From positions 124,001-188,000 of the forward strand of contig NZ_LGIC01000061.1 of NCBI RefSeq assembly GCF_001294535.1: a DNA stretch of 64,000 nucleotides, read 5' to 3'. Below the pieces are notes generated by a model, which searched no databases, was not told the DNA's origin, and saw only the letters and a list, made by a program, of their open reading frames with translations. This document shows, piece by piece, positions 60,806 through 64,000 of this stretch; within the stretch, counting starts at the first letter, position 1; every line of letters starts with the position of its first letter. The translations under genes and the position numbers were made by a program. The DNA is from Cypionkella psychrotolerans (GTDB lineage Bacteria; Pseudomonadota; Alphaproteobacteria; Rhodobacterales; Rhodobacteraceae).

Positions 60806-62014
60806 TTAGGCGGCTTGGGCAAGGCAGGCGCGGGTGGCCGTAGCCAGTCTGCGGATGCCTTCGGTTAATTTCTCGGGGTCGTTGAAGGTGAAATTGATGC
60901 GGATGGCGCGGCGGTTTTGGCCCGCGGGGTCAAACACGCTCGACGGTGTGATGCAGGTGCCATGAGCCAATGCCGTGCGGAGCAGGTGATCGGTGTTCAG
61001 CGCGGGATTGCGGGCGGTGGCCCAGATGAACATGCCGCCTGACGGGGTTTGCCAATCGAACAGGTCGGCCAGATGGGTTTGCATGGCGGCGCAGAGGGCA
61101 TCGCGACGGTCACGATAGAGGGTGAGGATGTTGGGCAGGATGCTGTCGGTCAGGCCCGAGGCGAAGGCATCGAGCGTAATGCGCTGGCTGAGGCCGGAGC
61201 TGGACATGTCCGAGCCTTGTTTGGCCATCACGAGGGCTTGGATCATTTCGGGGGCAGCGATCACCCAGCCGACGCGCAGGCCGGGAGCGAGTTCTTTTGA
61301 CAGGGTGCCGAGATAGATCACCGGGCCATCGTAGGGCAGGCCCGTGGCGGCGAGGCTTAGCATGCGCGGCAGCGGCGGGCTGTCGTAATAGAGCGTGCCG
61401 TAGGGGTCATCCTCGATCAACCAAGTGCCCGTGGCTTGGGCTGCAGCGACGAGGGCTTTGCGATCCTCCAGCGGCACCAAACGCCCGGTGGGGTTGGAGA
61501 AATTCGGCACTGTGTAGGCGAATTGCGCGCCTTGCAGGGCGGTGGCGGGGGTGAAATCATTGGCCTCCAGCCGCATCGGGCGGTAGCTGGGGCGGCGAGG
61601 GCGCCATGCGTCCAAAGCACCCAGATAGACCGGGGTTTGGGCCGCGATGAGGCTGCCTTCCTCCAGCAGAACCTTGCCGATCAGATCAAGGCCCTGCATC
61701 CCGCCTGAGGTGATCAACACGTTTTGGCGGCTGAGATGCAGGCCGGGAGCGTTGAAACGGGCGGCGATCAGATCACGCAGGGCGGGCAGGCCTTCGATCG
61801 GGGCATAGGCCAGCGCGTCGGTGGGGTGATCGGTGACGGCCTTTGCGGCGAGGTCGGACAGGGTAGTGATCGGCCAAGTCTGCGGATCAGGCAGGCCGCC
61901 TGCCATGTTGATCAGGCCGGGGATTTGGCCTGCTGACAGGAAGATTTGCGTCACGTCATTGGTGTCGCCCAGCCATTTGGCGAAGGCGGGACGTGGGGGT
62001 ATCGGTTGGGGCAT
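60806..62014 (-). CDS. PLP-dependent aminotransferase, fold type I (2-aminoadipate aminotransferase-like)
   Basis: A 402-residue class I/II aminotransferase. The pattern INMAGGLPDPQTWP, YAPIEGLPALRDLIAARF, TSGGMQGLDLIGKVLL, PNFSNPTGRLV, IEDDPYGTLYYD and the PLP Lys in YLGTLSKELAPGLRVGW match the LysN/2-aminoadipate and MocR-C-terminal group. No MocR-type DNA-binding domain is attached. The ATG at 62014 begins the conserved sequence; the 37 codons of open frame before it overlap the divergent promoter. An Lrp gene diverges from it, so its expression may respond to an amino acid. Confidence 0.88.
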   Translation of the reverse strand: MPQPIPPRPAFAKWLGDTNDVTQIFLSAGQIPGLINMAGGLPDPQTWPITTLSDLAAKAVTDHPTDALAYAPIEGLPALRDLIAARFNAPGLHLSRQNVLITSGGMQGLDLIGKVLLEEGSLIAAQTPVYLGALDAWRPRRPSYRPMRLEANDFTPATALQGAQFAYTVPNFSNPTGRLVPLEDRKALVAAAQATGTWLIEDDPYGTLYYDSPPLPRMLSLAATGLPYDGPVIYLGTLSKELAPGLRVGWVIAAPEMIQALVMAKQGSDMSSSGLSQRITLDAFASGLTDSILPNILTLYRDRRDALCAAMQTHLADLFDWQTPSGGMFIWATARNPALNTDHLLRTALAHGTCITPSSVFDPAGQNRRAIRINFTFNDPEKLTEGIRRLATATRACLAQAA

Positions 62015-62069
62015 GGCACGCGACTCGTTGTTTGGCAGAAAGATTAGGGCAAGATTTGCGGTGAAACTC

Positions 62070-62105
62070 TGCAAATACTTGCGCGATTGGTGTATTTCTT
62101 GCAGA
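62070..62105. promoter_or_regulatory. Candidate Lrp-type operator in the divergent aminotransferase/lrp region
   Basis: CTGCAAATA at 62070-62078 and TATTTCTTGCAG at 62094-62105 form an imperfect inverted repeat in the 130-base region between the two divergent starts. Lrp/AsnC proteins often bind such AT-rich dyads next to their own gene. Confidence 0.45.
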
Positions 62106-62144
62106 TATTCTCTCAGGATTGGCAATTTATGAGAGATTTTCCCT

Positions 62145-62594
62145 ATGCTTGATCTCGACTCGATTGATCATCGGATTTTGGATGTGCTGCGGCGGGACGG
62201 GCGGATTTCGATGCTGGATCTGGCGGATCGGGTGGGGCTGTCGCCGACGCCGTGCGGGCGGCGGGTGAAGCGGATGGAGGAGGCCGGGGTGATCACCGGC
62301 TATGCGGCGCAGATTGACCGTCGCGCGTTGGGGCTGAACGTGTGCGTGCTGGTGTCGGTGCGACTTGCGCGGCATGGGCCGGAGGGCACGCGGGAGTTTC
62401 TGTCGGCGGTGGCGCGGCATCCCGAGATTACCGAGTGCCTGCTGGTGACGGGTAATCTGGATTACATGCTGCGGATCTGGGTGCGCGATATTGAGGCGTT
62501 GGGGGTGTTTATCCGCGATGTGCTGCAATCCATCCCCGCCGTGGCGGAGACCACGACGATGGTTATTTTGAAGCAGGATGGCGCGGCGGGCTAG
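62145..62594 (+). CDS. Lrp/AsnC family transcriptional regulator
   Basis: A 149-residue regulator. The HTH (about 4-50) reads LDSIDHRILDVLRRDGRISM, LDLADRVGLSPTPCGRRVKR. A RAM-type ligand domain follows, with TECLLVTGNLDYMLRIWV and a C-terminal VAETTTMVIL. It is divergent from the aminotransferase operon and convergent with the transketolase-like gene; the two stop codons share a CTAG. The effector is probably an amino acid. Confidence 0.92.
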   Translation: MLDLDSIDHRILDVLRRDGRISMLDLADRVGLSPTPCGRRVKRMEEAGVITGYAAQIDRRALGLNVCVLVSVRLARHGPEGTREFLSAVARHPEITECLLVTGNLDYMLRIWVRDIEALGVFIRDVLQSIPAVAETTTMVILKQDGAAG

Positions 62595-64000
62595 TGGCCT
62601 GCGGGGCGCGCACCTGCGGTGAGGCCTGCGATGCGTTCGACCATGCTGGCGGCGTCGATGCCGAAATGGCGGTAGAGATCGCCAATCGTGCCGGTTTGGC
62701 CGAAATGCTCGACGCCAAGCGGGATGGTGCGATGGCCGCGCACCCCGCCGAGCCACGCCAAGGTGGCCGGATGGCCGTCGATCACTGTCAGCAGGGTGCA
62801 ATGCGCGGGCAAGGGGCTGAGCAGGTGCTCGATGTGCGAAATCGCGGCAGGATTGCCGCGGGCGCGGGCGCGTTGCGCGGCGGTCCAGCCTGCGTTCAGC
62901 CGATCTGCGGACGTTACTGCCAGCACGCCAACGTCGCGGCGGGTTTCGGCGATTAGGCCCGCGGCCTTGATCGCTTCAGGCGCGATAACGCCCTGGTAGG
63001 CGATCACCACATCGCAGTTTGGCCCCGGCGGGCGCAGCCAGTATCCGCCGTCGATGGCCCCCTGGCGGAAGGCTTGGTCGGCGCGTTGGCCGGGTTGCTC
63101 GATGGGATTGGTGGACAGCCGCAGATAGACCGCGCCGCCGGTTTCATCGCGCAGCCATGTGCGCTCATCCGGGTCGCCCGCGCCGTCGCGTTGCAGGTAG
63201 TCGAAGGCCCAAGCCATGATCACCGCCAGTTCATCGACGAAGGCAGGCTCGAAGGCGGCGAGGCCGTCTTGCGCCATGCCGATGAGGGGGGCTGCAATGG
63301 ATTGATGCGCGCCGCCTTCGGGGGCGAGGGTGACGCCCGACGGGGTGCCGACGATGATAAAGCGGGCGTCTTGGTAGCAAGCGTAGTTCAGCGCATCGAG
63401 GCCGCGGGCGACGAAGGGATCATAGACCGTGCCGATGGGTATCAGGCGTTTGCCGAACAAGGCGTGCGACAGGCCAGCCGCCCCCAGCAGCAGGAACAGG
63501 TTCATTTCGGCAATCCCCAACTCGATATGCTGGCCTGCGGGGGTGAAATCCCATTTCGCGGTGGAGGCGATTTTCTGATCCTGAAAGGTGTCGGCCTGTG
63601 CGGTGCGGGCGAACAGTTTGCGGCGGTTGACCCAAGGGCCAAGGTTGGTGGTGCCCGTCACATCTGGCGAGGTGGTGACGATGCGGGCGGCGAGATCGGA
63701 GTCGCCCTTCGCCAGATCATCGAGGATTTTGCCAAAGCCCATCTGGGTGGAGATATCGCGGTCTGATCCAGCGGTGATATGGGGGACGGCTAGGATGGCG
63801 TCGGTGAATTGGCGCGCGCCTTTGGCGAAGAACGGGACGTTTGACAGGAAGGTTTGCAGGGCGGCGTGATCGGGGACTGTGGCGAAGGGTTCCCACTCCT
63901 GTCCCTCTGACACGCCCATATGCGTCTGCCACTCGGCCATCTGCGCCTTGGTCATCAGGCCGCCGTGGTTGTCTTTGTGGCCTGCAATCGGGGTGCCCCA
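62591..64000 (-). CDS. AceE-like transketolase / 2-oxo acid dehydrogenase E1 (5' end outside window)
   Basis: The C-terminal 469 residues of a homodimeric thiamine-diphosphate enzyme. The visible start reads WGTPIAGHKDNHGGLMTKAQ, as in the AceE-like group annotated as transketolase in Rhodobacterales. The Pyr-binding domain has GQHIELGIAEMNLFLLLGAA with the Glu that activates thiamine, and EGGAHQSIAAPLIGMAQDGL. The C-terminal transketolase domain has VLAVTSADRLNAGW and ends in a His/Gly-rich tail. An E2 gene would be expected after such an E1, but here the convergent lrp gene follows. Substrate (pyruvate or branched 2-oxo acid) undecided. Confidence 0.82.
   Translation of the reverse strand, partial: WGTPIAGHKDNHGGLMTKAQMAEWQTHMGVSEGQEWEPFATVPDHAALQTFLSNVPFFAKGARQFTDAILAVPHITAGSDRDISTQMGFGKILDDLAKGDSDLAARIVTTSPDVTGTTNLGPWVNRRKLFARTAQADTFQDQKIASTAKWDFTPAGQHIELGIAEMNLFLLLGAAGLSHALFGKRLIPIGTVYDPFVARGLDALNYACYQDARFIIVGTPSGVTLAPEGGAHQSIAAPLIGMAQDGLAAFEPAFVDELAVIMAWAFDYLQRDGAGDPDERTWLRDETGGAVYLRLSTNPIEQPGQRADQAFRQGAIDGGYWLRPPGPNCDVVIAYQGVIAPEAIKAAGLIAETRRDVGVLAVTSADRLNAGWTAAQRARARGNPAAISHIEHLLSPLPAHCTLLTVIDGHPATLAWLGGVRGHRTIPLGVEHFGQTGTIGDLYRHFGIDAASMVERIAGLTAGARPAGH

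Overview
The window is GC-rich DNA from an alphaproteobacterium, most likely of the order Rhodobacterales. The codon use, the NDUFA9-type protein next to uppP, a periplasmic gene placed between gltD and gltB, and the AceE-like transketolase all point that way. No insertion sequence, phage gene or CRISPR array was seen. Most genes sit in short, tightly coupled operons with ATGA overlaps.

Left part (1-12453): small catabolic and efflux units. An RpiR regulator (cut by the edge) faces a racemase of the N-succinylamino-acid racemase type coupled to a COG3375-like GNAT acyltransferase, a pair known elsewhere for turning D-amino acids into L-amino acids. Then come an N-methyl amino acid demethylase-like flavoprotein with a divergent TetR gene, an HpaI-type aldolase with a divergent HpaR-type MarR gene, an RND efflux pair ending at a strong terminator, and a PcaF-type thiolase.

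Centre (12583-32196): a twelve-gene alginate-type polysaccharide cluster on the minus strand, in the order algD-8-44-A-G-I-J-sel1-X-F-sel1(922 aa)-L. It keeps intact motifs for making GDP-mannuronate (AlgA nucleotidyltransferase domain, AlgD), polymerising it (Alg8/Alg44) and O-acetylating it (AlgI/J/X/F). Several accessory sites look lost: the phosphomannose isomerase half of AlgA has no metal-binding motif, the PilZ domain of Alg44 lacks its c-di-GMP motifs, AlgG lacks DPHD, and AlgL has Leu in place of the catalytic His. No AlgE porin is present. Upstream lie an orphan LuxR-type regulator with a degenerate receiver and an RTX beta-helix protein that could be a secreted polymer-acting enzyme. 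I regard this as the most novel system here: an alginate-like system that may make an O-acetylated polymannuronate without c-di-GMP control.

Next (32593-39896): a YceI-OmpA fusion, a CxxCH protein and a membrane Ser/Thr kinase form one operon. A cloverleaf-like inverted repeat (36482-36598) follows. After it lies a Csu-type (spore coat U) chaperone-usher pilus locus in advanced decay: chaperone and usher fused by deletion, usher reduced to less than half, the second pilin with a stop codon at its signal cleavage site, and the first pilin without a normal start.

Right part (39890-64000): housekeeping genes. These are queG, a glutathione transferase, mtgA, a GcvT-family protein, gltB/gltD, uppP, tRNA-Leu(CAG), a Gfo/Idh oxidoreductase, an FAD protein operon with a 50-aa membrane protein, and an aminotransferase-cyclase-RraA operon facing an Lrp regulator. 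The window ends inside an AceE-like transketolase.
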